A stretch of 64,000 bases of DNA from Streptomyces graminofaciens (GTDB taxonomy: Bacteria > Actinomycetota > Actinomycetes > Streptomycetales > Streptomycetaceae), in the NCBI RefSeq assembly GCF_030294945.1, contig NZ_AP018448.1, positions 9,954,501-10,018,500 of the forward strand. Direction: 5' to 3'. A program made the translations under genes and the position numbers. Shown piece after piece: positions 33,109 through 42,634 of the stretch (position 1 is its first letter; every line of letters begins with the position of its first letter). The notes below the pieces were generated by a model that saw only the letters and a list, made by a program, of their open reading frames with translations, was not told the DNA's origin and searched no databases.

Positions 33109-33145
33109 GCCCCCGCCGGGACAGGGGTCGTGTCCCGGCGGGGGC
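33109..33145 (-). terminator. 15-bp hairpin terminator of the deacetylase gene
   Basis: GCCCCCGCCGGGACA (33109-33123) pairs perfectly with TGTCCCGGCGGGGGC (33131-33145), 79 bases past the CE4 stop codon and upstream of GH43. Confidence 0.75.
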
Positions 33146-33223
33146 CCCTCGGGGCGCGTCCGTGCGTCAGGACGCGGGGACCGCTGAGGGGCGGGCCTCC
33201 CGTGCGCAAGTTGCCCTGCGCGC

Positions 33224-34663
33224 TCACATGGTGGCGCGCAGGTGGCTGACGGTGACGAAGTGGTAGCCGCGGGCGGTGAGGGCGCGCAGGATCTGCGGGA
33301 CGGCGGCGACCGACGTGGCGTGGATGTCGTGCATGAGGACGACGTCGTTGCGCTTCACCTTGTCGATGACCGCCTCGGCGATCTTCGCGGCGTCGGGGTA
33401 CTTCCAGTCCTCGGTGTCCAGTGTCCACAGCACGGGGGAGAGCGAGGTGGCGCCGCGGACGGTGCTGTTGATCGCGCCGTACGGCGGGCGGAAGATGGTG
33501 GGGGCCTTGCCGGTCGCGGCCTTGATCGCGGCGCTGGTGCGGTTGAGCTGGTAGGTGACCTGCGCGGGGCTGAGCTTGGTGAGGTCGGGGTGGTTCCAGG
33601 AGTGGTTGCCCACCTCGTGGCCGGCGCGGGCCTCGGCGCGCACCAGGTCCGGGTGGGCGGCGACGTTCTGGCCGACCGTGAAGAAGGTGGCCCGGGCGTC
33701 GTACTGCGCGAGGTAGGTCAGCAGCGTCGCGGTCTCCGGGGCGGCGGGGCCGTCGTCGAAGGTCAGGGCGATGCAGTGGACCTTCTCGCAGTCCGTGTCG
33801 TCGTCATCGGATGCCGTGTGCGTCGGCACGGCGGGCGCGGGCGTCGCGGTCGCCCCGAGGTCGAGTGAGCGGGACGGCTGTTCGCTCTGCTGCCGGGCGC
33901 GCTTGCCGAAGGCGGACAGCCACGGGGTGACCGTCGCCTTGGAGAAGGTCACGACGTAGCGGCCGGCGGGGGCCGCGCCGACCTCGTCCCGGTCGAAGGT
34001 CACCCGCAGTCCGCCGTCGGCGGTGAAGGTCATGTCGTCCAGGATGGCGACGACGTTCGACCGGTCGGCGAACGCCTCGTCCACCGTGTCCGCGTCTGTG
34101 CCGTCCCGCCCCTTGAGCTGCTTCTTCAAGGCGGCGACGAAGGCGCCCCGGGAGCCGTCACCGACGAGTGCGAGCGCGGTGCGGTACGCGCCCGCCTTCC
34201 CGTCGTACCAGTAGGTGCGCGTGCGCAGTCCGTCCCCTGCCGTGGCGCGGTCCTGTGTGGTGAGCCGAACGCCGACGACGTCCCCGGAGGCGATCAGGAA
34301 CTGGTGGCTGATGTTGAGTTCGCGGCCGTCGGCGCCCGTCGGGGAGTCGTCGCACATCGAGCGGAAGGTCGCCAGGCGCCGCTCCACGTCCTTCTTCATC
34401 GCGTCCGTCATCGCGGTCGCGCCGGGCACGTCCGGATAGCTGGTCGCGAAGGGGCAGGACCTGTTCTCGCTGCTGTCGTTGACGATCCGCAGACCCTTGA
34501 TCTTCGAGGGGTTCACTGCCCGCACCGGCGAGGCACCGGAGGACGGTCCGGGCCGCGCTCCGGCTGTCGCGGAGTCCGATGCCCGGGAGGAGCCGGATGA
34601 GCAGGCCGTCAGGGAGAGCGAGCCGAGCAGTAGGAGGGAGGGGAGCAGGAGGTGCGTGCGCAT
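33224..34663 (-). CDS. Polysaccharide deacetylase lipoprotein (CE4)
   Basis: 479 residues. A lipoprotein signal ends at LSLTAC (Cys21). A ~230-residue DUF3298/RsiV-like middle domain is followed by a C-terminal NodB/CE4 domain with all five motifs: ALTFDDGPAAPET (motif 1), HEVGNHSWNHPDL (2), IFRPPYGAIN (3), LWTLDTEDW (4) and VVLMHDIH (5). It should deacetylate GlcNAc-containing polymer or peptidoglycan at the membrane-wall interface. ATG 34663. Downstream it is insulated by a strong hairpin. Confidence 0.88.
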   Translation of the reverse strand: MRTHLLLPSLLLLGSLSLTACSSGSSRASDSATAGARPGPSSGASPVRAVNPSKIKGLRIVNDSSENRSCPFATSYPDVPGATAMTDAMKKDVERRLATFRSMCDDSPTGADGRELNISHQFLIASGDVVGVRLTTQDRATAGDGLRTRTYWYDGKAGAYRTALALVGDGSRGAFVAALKKQLKGRDGTDADTVDEAFADRSNVVAILDDMTFTADGGLRVTFDRDEVGAAPAGRYVVTFSKATVTPWLSAFGKRARQQSEQPSRSLDLGATATPAPAVPTHTASDDDDTDCEKVHCIALTFDDGPAAPETATLLTYLAQYDARATFFTVGQNVAAHPDLVRAEARAGHEVGNHSWNHPDLTKLSPAQVTYQLNRTSAAIKAATGKAPTIFRPPYGAINSTVRGATSLSPVLWTLDTEDWKYPDAAKIAEAVIDKVKRNDVVLMHDIHATSVAAVPQILRALTARGYHFVTVSHLRATM

Positions 34664-34787
34664 GGGACCAGAACCTGGGCTAGGGGGCTTACCGGGCTCC
34701 GATCGTCCTGGTCAGGGGCGTTTTTCAGCGACCGTCGGAGTCACTGTGAACAAAAAGGTCCCGCCCTTCGCGCACGCCTTTTGCCGC

Positions 34788-37700
34788 TCAGCGTTTCGTG
34801 GGGCACACCTGTCGGTACGGCGCGTCGGGGACGTACGTCCGCCACTGCTCCTCGGTGAGTCCTCCGCCGGCCCGCCCGCACAGGATGGGGACGACGTCGT
34901 CCGGGGCCACCGGGTGGCGATGGAGCAGCACGTTCGGGCCGCCGGCGTAGAGGGTGGCGCCGTCGCGGGTGAAGGCGAGGGTGTCGATCTCGTCGCCGGG
35001 CGTGGGCAGGTCGCTGCCGAGGAGCCGCTGCCCGGCGGTGTCCCACAGGCGCAGGGTGCCGCGCTGCCCGCCCACGGCCAGGGTGGCACCGTCGGGAGAG
35101 AAGGCGAGCGCGCCCACGGCCTCGGGCTCGCCCTCGGAGATGGTGTCGGAGGTGCCGGTCAGGATGCCCAGGCGGTGGCGCAGGTCGCCGTCCCACAGGG
35201 TCACGTGCCCCATGTCGTCGCCGACGGCGAGCCGGGTGCCGTCGGGGCTGAAGGCCACCGTCGTGACCGGCTGGCCGTCGGCCAGGGCGCGCCCGCTCAC
35301 GCGACCGGAGGACAGCTCGGCGTACCGGTCGGCGGAGCCGACGACCAGCCGGCCGTCGGGCCGCAGGGCGAGCCTGCCCGCATCGAGGCCGCCCAGGGTC
35401 GCCGTGCGGCGGTGGGCAGCGGTGTCCCAGACCTCGGCTGTGCCGTCGCCGCTGGTGGAGCGCGCGGCAAGCAGAGTTCTGCCGCCGGAACCGAGGGCGA
35501 GCGCGGAGACGACGCGGTCCGCCGCGCCGGATGTCTCGAACGACGTACGGACCCGGTGCGCGGGGACGTCCCAGACGCTGAAGCGCTGCCGCATGGCGCC
35601 GTGCGAGGAGACGGTGTCGGCGACGGCGAGCGCCCGGCCGTCCGGACTGAAGGCAAGCTGCGGCGGCCCTTCGTCGCCGTCGGTCGGCAGGGAACCGAGC
35701 ATGGTGCGGGCGAGGACCGTGCCGGTGCCGGTGGAGCGGAGTTCGAAGCGGTAGCCGGAGCCGGAGCCAGGGCCGGAGTGAGTGGCGGTGGCGGAGCCGG
35801 AGCGGGTGGCGGTGGCCAGGACGGTGCCGTCCGGGCTGAGCGCGGTCGCGTCGGCCGTAGTGCTCTGCCACCGGGCGTCCAGGCGGTCGCTCAGGTCGTA
35901 TGTGCGCACCGTGGCGCCGTCGAGGTAGTGCAGCGTCCGGCTGCTGCCCGGCGCCCAGGTCAGCCCCCTGACCTCGGCTCCGGCCAGCGGTGTGTGGAAG
36001 ACCTGCCCGCCGCCCAGGTCCAGCTGCCACACCGCGATCTCCTGGCCGTCGGCCGTGGCCAGGAACCGCCCGTCCGGGGAGAGGACGGCCTCGGTGAAGC
36101 CGCTGGTGCCGCCGCTCTGGAAGTCGGCGACGTCCCGTCCGCCGGAGACGTCCCAGACCCTGGCCGTGTTTCCGGAGACCACGGTCATACGTCGGCCGTC
36201 CCCGCTGAACCGCAGCAGACGGGAGCCCCCGTCCGCCCCCGAGCCGGTGCCGCACACGGTGCCGCCCGCCTTCTCCCAGGCTCCCGGCAGCCGCCTGCCG
36301 TGGACGGCGTCCCAGACCTGGGGTGCGCCGTCGGCCGGGCACAGGCCGAGGAGGCGGCCGCCCGGGCCGACCGCGGCGGCGGTGAGGGCGCGCGGCGTGT
36401 TCGTGGTGAACAGCACCTTGCCGTCGCCGCTCCGGAGCACCTTGACCGGACCGGGACCGTCCCAGGGGCTGGTGGCGAATGCGCTGCCGTCGGGTGCCGC
36501 CCAGTAGTCCGCGTCGCCCAGCTCGGCGGTGGGTCTGCGGGCGGCGAGGTTCCACAGCTCGTCGCCGTCCTGGCCCATGAGGACGAGGGAACCGGTATCG
36601 GGGCCGGCGTCGGAGACCTCGGTGCCGGCGGGCAGCCGGTGGGTGGCGGTGACGCGGTGGTCGGCCACGTCCCGAAGAGTCACCTCGGAGCCCGTGACGG
36701 TGACGAGGGTGCGGCCCTGACCGGTGAGGAAGCGCCGGACGTTCGTGCCCGTCCGCGGGTCGGTGAAGGCGTCCCGCTCCGGCCGGGCCAGGGCGTCGAG
36801 CAGGGCCGAGCGGGACTCGGTCAGCGGGGCGAGCCGCCAGGCGGCGACGGAGAGCAGGGCGGCCGTGCGGGGGTCGGCGGAGCGCAGACTGTCGGCCACG
36901 CCGACCAGGCGGCGGGAGGCTGCCTTCGCCGCCTCCTGCTCGCTCACCCGGTCGCGCTGCCAGGCCAGCAGGCCCGCGGCCAGAGCGAGCACGAGGAACG
37001 CGGACAGCCCGACGGTGAGCAGGCGGGTACGGCGGACGGCCCGTGTCCCGGCCTCCCGTTCGGCGTCACGCCCGGCGAGGGAGGCGTCCAGGAAGGATTG
37101 CTCCAGCGCGGCGAGATCGTCGTGGCCCCGCCCGGTGAACAACTCCTCGGCCTGGGTCAGCCGCGCCCCCCGATACAGCGCGCCCGCGTCACGGTCCAAC
37201 TGCTCCCAGGCGCGTGCCGACTCCCCGAGCAGCCGCTGCGCGCGCAGCCGCTCCCGGCCCTCCTCGATCCAGCCGGCCAGCCGCGGCCAGCCGGTGATCA
37301 GCACCTCGTGGGCCAGTTCGACGGTGTCGCCGTCCAGGGTGACCAGCCGGGCAGCGGCGAGGCGTTCCAGCACGTCCTGCGCGTCGGGTCCCAGCTCCGC
37401 CCGGTTCGCCGGACGGCGCGTGTCGGCGGTCCCGTCCCCGGGTGCGATCAGCCGCAGCAGGACCCGGCGGGCGAGGCGGGCCTGCTCCGACGTGAGCTCG
37501 CCGTGGACCTGCTCGGCGGTGGCGGCGATCGCCCCGCGCACGCCGCCCGCCTCCTCGTACGCGGCCAGGGTGAGCGTGCGGCCGCGGCGCCGGCGCCAGG
37601 TCTCCAGCAGGGCGTGCGAGAGCATCGGCAGGGCGCCGGGCCGATCGGTGGCCTCGTCGATGACGTGGGCGGTCAGCGCACGCTCCACGTTCAGGCCCTC

Positions 37701-38609
37701 GGCGGTCGCGGGGCCGGTGATCACCTCCCGCAGCTCCTCCCGGCTCATCGGCCCGACCAGCAGGTTCGTGCGGCTGACCGCCTCGGCCAGTCCGGGGTGG
37801 GCGGCGCAGTGGCCGTAGAAGTCGCCGCGTACGGCGATCGCCACGCGCAGCCGGCTCGCGGGGTCGCGGGCGGACAGCAGCAGGTCGAGGAAGCGATCGC
37901 GTTCCGCGTGGTCGTGGCAGAGGGTGAACAGCTCCTCGAACTGGTCGACGATCACCCAGGTGTCCAGGCCGCCGTCCTCGCCGTCCTCGCCGTCCTTGCT
38001 GTCCTTGCTGTCCTCGCCGTCCTTGCCGTCCTCGCTGTCTTCGCAGTCCTTCGGGACGAGCGCCTGCCCGTGCGTGCGCGCGGGCCACTCCCCCGGAGTG
38101 AGGACGCGGATCACCGCCGGGCGGTCGGCGCCCTGAGCCTGTCGTAGCGCGGGTATCAGCCCGGCCCGCAGCAGCGACGACTTGCCGCTGCCGGAGGGTC
38201 CGAACACCGCCGCGAACCGGTGCGCGCGCACCAGGCCCAGCAGCTCGCCGATCTGCTTGTCCCGGCCGAAGAACAGGTCGCTGTCACCCGGTTCGAAGCG
38301 GGCCAGCCCCCGGTACGGCGCCCGCTCCTCCGCCGAGGGCGCCCGGACCTGCGCGTCCGCCTCCCGCCAGCGCCGCTCCCACTCGTCCGGATCGGCGTCC
38401 AGCGCCTGTACGTACGCCCGCACCAGCGCAGGCGACGGCAGCTGGTCGCCGGCCGCCGCCTGGGACAGGGCGGTCGTCGAGTAGCCCGACCGCGCGGCCA
38501 TCTCCCGGTACGGCGGCTTGCCCGCCTTCTCCCGCAGGAGACGCAGCTCGTGGGCGAGCCGCTGCACGGGCCCGGCCTCCGGGTCCACCGGCTTCTCGCG
38601 TCGTCCCAC
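34788..38609 (-). CDS. HTH-nSTAND ATPase-WD40 repeat protein
   Basis: 1273 residues if started at GTG 38609 (GREKPVDPEAGPVQ is the usual family start; ATG 38639 would add 10). An Xre-like HTH is at ~10-85 (MAARSGYSTTALSQAAAGDQ). The nSTAND1 NTPase has Walker A GPSGSGKSS (137-145) and Walker B WVIVDQFEELF (218-228), then a winged-helix/arm region. There is one transmembrane helix at ~529-550. About 12 WD40-like repeats with AFSPDGR and RLWDTAGQ motifs make up the rest. Between Walker A and B lies an acidic repeat (188-213). STAND proteins are signal-activated switches used in regulation, phage defence and self/non-self functions; no partner effector gene is adjacent. Confidence 0.85.
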   Translation of the reverse strand: MGRREKPVDPEAGPVQRLAHELRLLREKAGKPPYREMAARSGYSTTALSQAAAGDQLPSPALVRAYVQALDADPDEWERRWREADAQVRAPSAEERAPYRGLARFEPGDSDLFFGRDKQIGELLGLVRAHRFAAVFGPSGSGKSSLLRAGLIPALRQAQGADRPAVIRVLTPGEWPARTHGQALVPKDCEDSEDGKDGEDSKDSKDGEDGEDGGLDTWVIVDQFEELFTLCHDHAERDRFLDLLLSARDPASRLRVAIAVRGDFYGHCAAHPGLAEAVSRTNLLVGPMSREELREVITGPATAEGLNVERALTAHVIDEATDRPGALPMLSHALLETWRRRRGRTLTLAAYEEAGGVRGAIAATAEQVHGELTSEQARLARRVLLRLIAPGDGTADTRRPANRAELGPDAQDVLERLAAARLVTLDGDTVELAHEVLITGWPRLAGWIEEGRERLRAQRLLGESARAWEQLDRDAGALYRGARLTQAEELFTGRGHDDLAALEQSFLDASLAGRDAEREAGTRAVRRTRLLTVGLSAFLVLALAAGLLAWQRDRVSEQEAAKAASRRLVGVADSLRSADPRTAALLSVAAWRLAPLTESRSALLDALARPERDAFTDPRTGTNVRRFLTGQGRTLVTVTGSEVTLRDVADHRVTATHRLPAGTEVSDAGPDTGSLVLMGQDGDELWNLAARRPTAELGDADYWAAPDGSAFATSPWDGPGPVKVLRSGDGKVLFTTNTPRALTAAAVGPGGRLLGLCPADGAPQVWDAVHGRRLPGAWEKAGGTVCGTGSGADGGSRLLRFSGDGRRMTVVSGNTARVWDVSGGRDVADFQSGGTSGFTEAVLSPDGRFLATADGQEIAVWQLDLGGGQVFHTPLAGAEVRGLTWAPGSSRTLHYLDGATVRTYDLSDRLDARWQSTTADATALSPDGTVLATATRSGSATATHSGPGSGSGYRFELRSTGTGTVLARTMLGSLPTDGDEGPPQLAFSPDGRALAVADTVSSHGAMRQRFSVWDVPAHRVRTSFETSGAADRVVSALALGSGGRTLLAARSTSGDGTAEVWDTAAHRRTATLGGLDAGRLALRPDGRLVVGSADRYAELSSGRVSGRALADGQPVTTVAFSPDGTRLAVGDDMGHVTLWDGDLRHRLGILTGTSDTISEGEPEAVGALAFSPDGATLAVGGQRGTLRLWDTAGQRLLGSDLPTPGDEIDTLAFTRDGATLYAGGPNVLLHRHPVAPDDVVPILCGRAGGGLTEEQWRTYVPDAPYRQVCPTKR
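37977..38048 (-). repeat. 9-bp tandem repeat coding for an acidic/Lys repeat in the nSTAND protein
   Basis: Eight 9-bp units related to CTCGCCGTC/CTTGCTGTC encode EDGKDGEDSKDSKDGEDGED-like triplets between Walker A and Walker B. The length is a multiple of 3, so changes in copy number would keep the frame. Confidence 0.85.
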
Positions 38610-38718
38610 CGGGCGGCACCCTTCGACCTTCACGTACATCTGGAATCGGCCGCTCAACCTACGTTTGCCGTCGATTCCAGGCAAACCACGCCCGTTCCTC
38701 GGACGCGGCATCGACGCG

Positions 38719-38753
38719 GACGTGCCTCCGGCCGGTGTCGGCGGAGGCACGTC
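38719..38753 (-). terminator. 12-bp hairpin after the large subtilase gene
   Basis: GACGTGCCTCCG (38719-38730) pairs perfectly with CGGAGGCACGTC (38742-38753), 78 bases past the protease stop codon and upstream of the nSTAND start. Confidence 0.7.
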
Positions 38754-38776
38754 GGGAGCGGCGCCGCGTCCGAGGC

Positions 38777-38844
38777 GGCGATGTCTCCCCGAGGGATCAG
38801 CACACGGTGCGGCGATGTCTCCCCGAGGGGTCAGCGCACGGTGC
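38777..38844. repeat. 34-bp tandem duplication of the subtilase 3' end
   Basis: Two adjacent 34-base units (38777-38810 and 38811-38844) start GGCGATGTCTCCCCGAGG and differ at two positions. The second unit contains the last codons and stop of the subtilase gene. Confidence 0.9.
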
Positions 38845-41800
38845 GGTAGGCGTTGCGGATCGTGCCGGTGTAGGTGTTGCCCTCGGTATCGGCCAGGGCC
38901 GAACGGAAGGAGACGGTGCCTGGCTTCTTCGGGTGGGTGAGGGTCAGGTAGCGCTTGCCGGCGTGGTCCGTGCGGACGGTGACCGGCTTCCAGGTGCGGC
39001 CGCCGTCGTACGACACGCGCACGGCCAGCGACTTGAGGTGCCCCTTGGCCGCGGCCGGGCCCTGCAACGACAGCGGCACGGTGACGCGGGCGCCCGCCTC
39101 GGCGGTGTCGGTCAGGCTCAGGTTCGGGTGGAAGCGGACGACGGAGAGGGGGAAGGGGACCCCCTTGGTCTCGCCGTTGTCGCGGGAGGTGAAGGTCCAC
39201 ACCGCCCGGACGCGGTCACCGACCTTGTAGTCCTTGGTGCGGTCGGCGCCGATGGACAACCGGTAACGCGTCGGCCCGGCGGGCAGGCCGCCGTAGGCGC
39301 TGAGGCAGGTGTCGTCGGTGGTGGAAGTGAAGATCCGGGAGCCGGAGCTGAGCCGGGTGGTGACCCGGGCCTGGGGGACGTAGGCGAAATTGCCCGGGGC
39401 GTCGGCGAACATCGGCAGGCACACGTAGTAGTACCCGCCGAACCGTGTGGCGCCGACGCCGGCCTCCGGTGCGACGGCCGGGCCGTGGACGCCGCCGTTC
39501 AACCTGACCCGGTAGGTACGGCCCGGCTCGAAACGGCGGTCGGTCATGAAGGAGACCGCGTCCTCGTTGTGCAGGCCGTTGGCGACCCGGGCTCCCAGGT
39601 TCCAGCGCACGCCGTGGTCGGTGCTCAGGTACTGCACGAGCGACGCGGTCGGCGCCGGACGCAGGGCGCCCTCCGAACCGAAGGACGCCCGGCCGAGCTG
39701 CGGCCACCCGGGGGTGGACCAGTTCACCTGGGGGGCGGTGTCGGCGTGGGTCAGGGTGGTGGCGACGGAGGTGTTCACCCGGGCCATGCCCCGGGTGGAG
39801 GAGAAGGCGCGGCTCAGGCCGGTGAAGAAGGAACCGGTGCGCGTGGTGACCAGGTTGTACGTCGGCGAGGTGGCGGTGCGCTGCCAGATCCCGCCGAGCT
39901 GGGCTACGAAGGAGCCGGCCGAGGGGCTGGGACCGACCTGGCCGAGGAAGGTGTCGGCGTCGACGGTGTTTCCGCCGCCGTAGTCGTAGGCCGACTTGGT
40001 GCCGTGCGCGGCGAAGAGGACCTGCGCGTCGCGCAGGGTGGCCCGGCGGTCGGGGGAGGTGACCTTCACCGGCTTGGCCTCGCGCCCGTCGAAGGCGAGG
40101 GTGGTGTCGTGGTCGAGCACCAGGTGGGGCGCCACCATCAGGGCGGTCCGTCCCCGGGGATCGACGCTCTGGACGTCGATCAGATAGCGGCCCTTGGGCA
40201 GCCGCAGGCTGACCTTGCCGTCGGGGTGGTCCTTGCCGTCGTCGAAGGGCGTGTACTGCTTGCCGGTGTCCAGGCCCGCCACGGTGACGCCGGGCCCGTC
40301 GTCGCGCTTGCCGTCGCGGCGGGTGACGGTCAGGGTCAGCTCGTACGACTCCACCTCACGGGTGACGGCCAGGGCGGTGCGCACGCTCTGCCCGCCGCCG
40401 GTCGCGGTCACGGCGCCGGAGAAGGCGCCGTCGGCGCCGCCGAGCCGGGTGTCGGCGGTGACCGTGGCCTGCGCGGTGCCGCCGGCCGGGACGGTGAGCC
40501 GGGCCGGGGAGAGAGTGAACATGCCGGTGGGCGCGCTGCCGCCGTCGGGGCCGGTGGCGTCGGCGGTCAGGTCCAGGGTGACGGGCTTCGTGCCCGGGTT
40601 GCGGTAGGTCAGCGTCCGGGCCGCCGACTTGTCGTCGGCGTGCGGCCAGGCGGCGATACCGAAGTCGACGGAGGACGGCTCGGTGGTGACGTCGGCGCCG
40701 GTCGCCCGGGTCAGGTCGACCCGGCCCGCCCCGGCCTCGTACGCGGTGGTGCCGGTCAGCGGCTTCGCCGAGGCCGTCAGCGCGGCCTTGATCCGCTCGC
40801 CGGTCCAGTCGGGGTGCTCCTGGGCGAGGATCGCGGCGGCGCCCGCGGTGTGCGGGGTGGCCATGGAGGTGCCCGACATCGACACGTATCCGGGTGCCAC
40901 CTCCTCGCCCTCGCTGCCGTGGGCGGCCCGCGCGGCGACGATGTCGACACCGGGCGCGGCGATGTCCGGCTTCAGGGCCCCGTCCGCGGCCGGGCCGCGG
41001 CTGGAGAAGTCGGCGACCTCGTCGTGGCGGTCCACCGCGGCGACGGTCAGCGCGGCCGCGGCCGAGCCCGGAGAGCCGACGGTCGTGTCGGACGGACCCT
41101 CGTTGCCCGCGGCGATCACGAAGAGGGCGTGGGAGGAGGCCGACAGGTCGTTCACGGCCTTCTCCATCGGGTCCACCCCCGGGGTGTCGATGGAGCCCAG
41201 GCTCATGCTGACGACCTTGGCGCCCTGCGCCACGGCCCACTGCATACCGGCGATGATCGACGAGTCGGATCCGAACCCGGTGTCGTCGAGGACCTTGCCG
41301 ACCAGGAGCTTCGCGCCGGGCGCCACACCCATGTACTTGCCGTGGCTCTTCGCGCCGGAGCCGACGACGGTGGAGGCGACGTGTGTGCCGTGTCCCTGCC
41401 TGTCGTCGGTGGAGCTGGTGCCGGAGTCGGAGCCGGAGAAGTCCTTGGCCTTGAGGATGCTGCCCTTCAGGTCCGGGTGGGTGGCGTCGACGCCGGTGTC
41501 CAGGACGGCGACCTTCACGCCCTTGCCGTCGTAGCCCTGCTTCCAGGCCGCGGGGGCGCCGATCTGCGCGACGCCGCCCTCGGGATCGGGGGCGCCGTCC
41601 TCGTCCCGCGCGGCGGCCTCGACCCGCCCGTCGAGCCACACCCGGTCGATTCCGGGCGCGGTGGCCACGGCGGTGTCGTCGGCGACCGGGTCGGTCAGCG
41701 CCCGCCACACCTCGCCGACGTCCGGCTTCTCGGCGGTCAGCGCCTCGCCGCGGACGGCGGGAAGCGCCCGCTCGACCTCGGCGTCGGCGGCGGACAGCGC

Positions 41801-42292
41801 CCGCTTGGCACCGGCCTGGGCGCCGCTGCCGCCGCGGTAGGAGACGATCAGCGCCAACTGCCCCCGGTGGGCGTCGTCGTAGCCGTCCTCGACGAGCTGG
41901 GTGACGTCGAACAGGCGGCGGTCCAGCCGTCCGCCGCCCAGCAGCCGGGTCGCGTCCAGCGGGACGACATAGGTGTGGCCGGCGAACCGCCGTACGGAGA
42001 AGCCGATGTGTCCGCGGCCCTCGCCGCGCCGCACGTCCGTCACCCGGCCCGTGCCGTCCACGCTCACGGTGTCACCGGTCACCAGTGTCACGCGTGCTGC
42101 GGCCCGGACCGACCCGCTCGCCGCTCCGGCCGACAGGTCCGCCGACGGGCCCGCTGCCGCCGGGGCGACGGCGGTGGCGGTGAGCCCGACCACCGCCAGC
42201 AGGGCCGGTATCCCGTACGCGGCGCCCCGCGCCGTCAGTCTCTTCCCGCTCCGGTCGTGCTTGTTCCGCAAGGTGCTGTCTCGCTTCCCCAT
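38831..42292 (-). CDS. Large secreted subtilisin-like serine protease (S8, SAM-P45-like)
   Basis: 1153 residues. A long signal region (1-47), pro-region (~60-230) and S8 domain with Asp265 (VAVLDTGVD), His301 (GHGTHVAST), oxyanion Asn397 (IAAGNEGPS) and Ser476 (SGTSMATPHTAG) are visible. Some 600 residues of beta-rich C-terminal modules follow (FSPARLTVPAGGTAQATVT-like, RYLIDVQSVDPRGR) and end LTHPKKPGTVSFRS. This is the layout of large extracellular Streptomyces subtilases (1,102- to 1,250-residue class). ATG 42292 follows a weak site. It probably degrades extracellular proteins; autoprocessing of the pro-region is expected. Confidence 0.9.
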   Translation of the reverse strand: MGKRDSTLRNKHDRSGKRLTARGAAYGIPALLAVVGLTATAVAPAAAGPSADLSAGAASGSVRAAARVTLVTGDTVSVDGTGRVTDVRRGEGRGHIGFSVRRFAGHTYVVPLDATRLLGGGRLDRRLFDVTQLVEDGYDDAHRGQLALIVSYRGGSGAQAGAKRALSAADAEVERALPAVRGEALTAEKPDVGEVWRALTDPVADDTAVATAPGIDRVWLDGRVEAAARDEDGAPDPEGGVAQIGAPAAWKQGYDGKGVKVAVLDTGVDATHPDLKGSILKAKDFSGSDSGTSSTDDRQGHGTHVASTVVGSGAKSHGKYMGVAPGAKLLVGKVLDDTGFGSDSSIIAGMQWAVAQGAKVVSMSLGSIDTPGVDPMEKAVNDLSASSHALFVIAAGNEGPSDTTVGSPGSAAAALTVAAVDRHDEVADFSSRGPAADGALKPDIAAPGVDIVAARAAHGSEGEEVAPGYVSMSGTSMATPHTAGAAAILAQEHPDWTGERIKAALTASAKPLTGTTAYEAGAGRVDLTRATGADVTTEPSSVDFGIAAWPHADDKSAARTLTYRNPGTKPVTLDLTADATGPDGGSAPTGMFTLSPARLTVPAGGTAQATVTADTRLGGADGAFSGAVTATGGGQSVRTALAVTREVESYELTLTVTRRDGKRDDGPGVTVAGLDTGKQYTPFDDGKDHPDGKVSLRLPKGRYLIDVQSVDPRGRTALMVAPHLVLDHDTTLAFDGREAKPVKVTSPDRRATLRDAQVLFAAHGTKSAYDYGGGNTVDADTFLGQVGPSPSAGSFVAQLGGIWQRTATSPTYNLVTTRTGSFFTGLSRAFSSTRGMARVNTSVATTLTHADTAPQVNWSTPGWPQLGRASFGSEGALRPAPTASLVQYLSTDHGVRWNLGARVANGLHNEDAVSFMTDRRFEPGRTYRVRLNGGVHGPAVAPEAGVGATRFGGYYYVCLPMFADAPGNFAYVPQARVTTRLSSGSRIFTSTTDDTCLSAYGGLPAGPTRYRLSIGADRTKDYKVGDRVRAVWTFTSRDNGETKGVPFPLSVVRFHPNLSLTDTAEAGARVTVPLSLQGPAAAKGHLKSLAVRVSYDGGRTWKPVTVRTDHAGKRYLTLTHPKKPGTVSFRSALADTEGNTYTGTIRNAYRTVR

Positions 42293-42526
42293 AGGTCGGT
42301 GGATGGTCCGAGCCGGGCCCGCCTGCGCGGGCGCACGGGGCGGCCCCGGGCTGCACGGGGGGCGTGTCAGCCGGGGCCGCCTGTGACCGTCCGGCGGGGG
42401 ATGCCGTAGGCCGGGACCGAGTCTTGGACCTGGGGGAATTGGTCAGTAGCCCGTCGCGGGCACTGAAAAATCAGGGAGGCGCCCTGATCGCGGGAAGCGT
42501 CGGCTGCTGCCACGCGACTCCGCTGG

Positions 42527-42634
42527 GGTGGCGCGGTCGAGGAGCTCGTCGACGAGCTCGTGCGCAAGGGGTACGTCGAGAGTCGGCCGCATCCCGGTGA
42601 CTCGAACGGTCCCCTCGGGGCCGCCTGGTGACGG
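42527..42634 (+). pseudogene. Possible MarR wing fragment
   Basis: In one frame the DNA reads EELVDELVRKGYVESRPHPG and then DSNG, which resembles the recognition helix-to-wing part of MarR proteins (LVDxLVRxGYVERxPHPxD). It has no start and no continuation. Only about 35 codons are recognisable, so this could be chance. Confidence 0.3.

Noticed and set aside
34479..38147. Very long plus-strand open frame (about 1200 codons) opposite the nSTAND gene
   Set aside because: It is a shadow of the GC-rich minus-strand gene: its product is Gly/Ala/Arg/Pro-biased with no domain, while the minus strand shows clear Walker, HTH and WD40 motifs.
38735..42409. Plus-strand open frame of about 1220 codons opposite the subtilase
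   Set aside because: Composition of a GC-frame shadow (Val/Gly/Ala/Asp). The minus strand carries the full S8 catalytic set.
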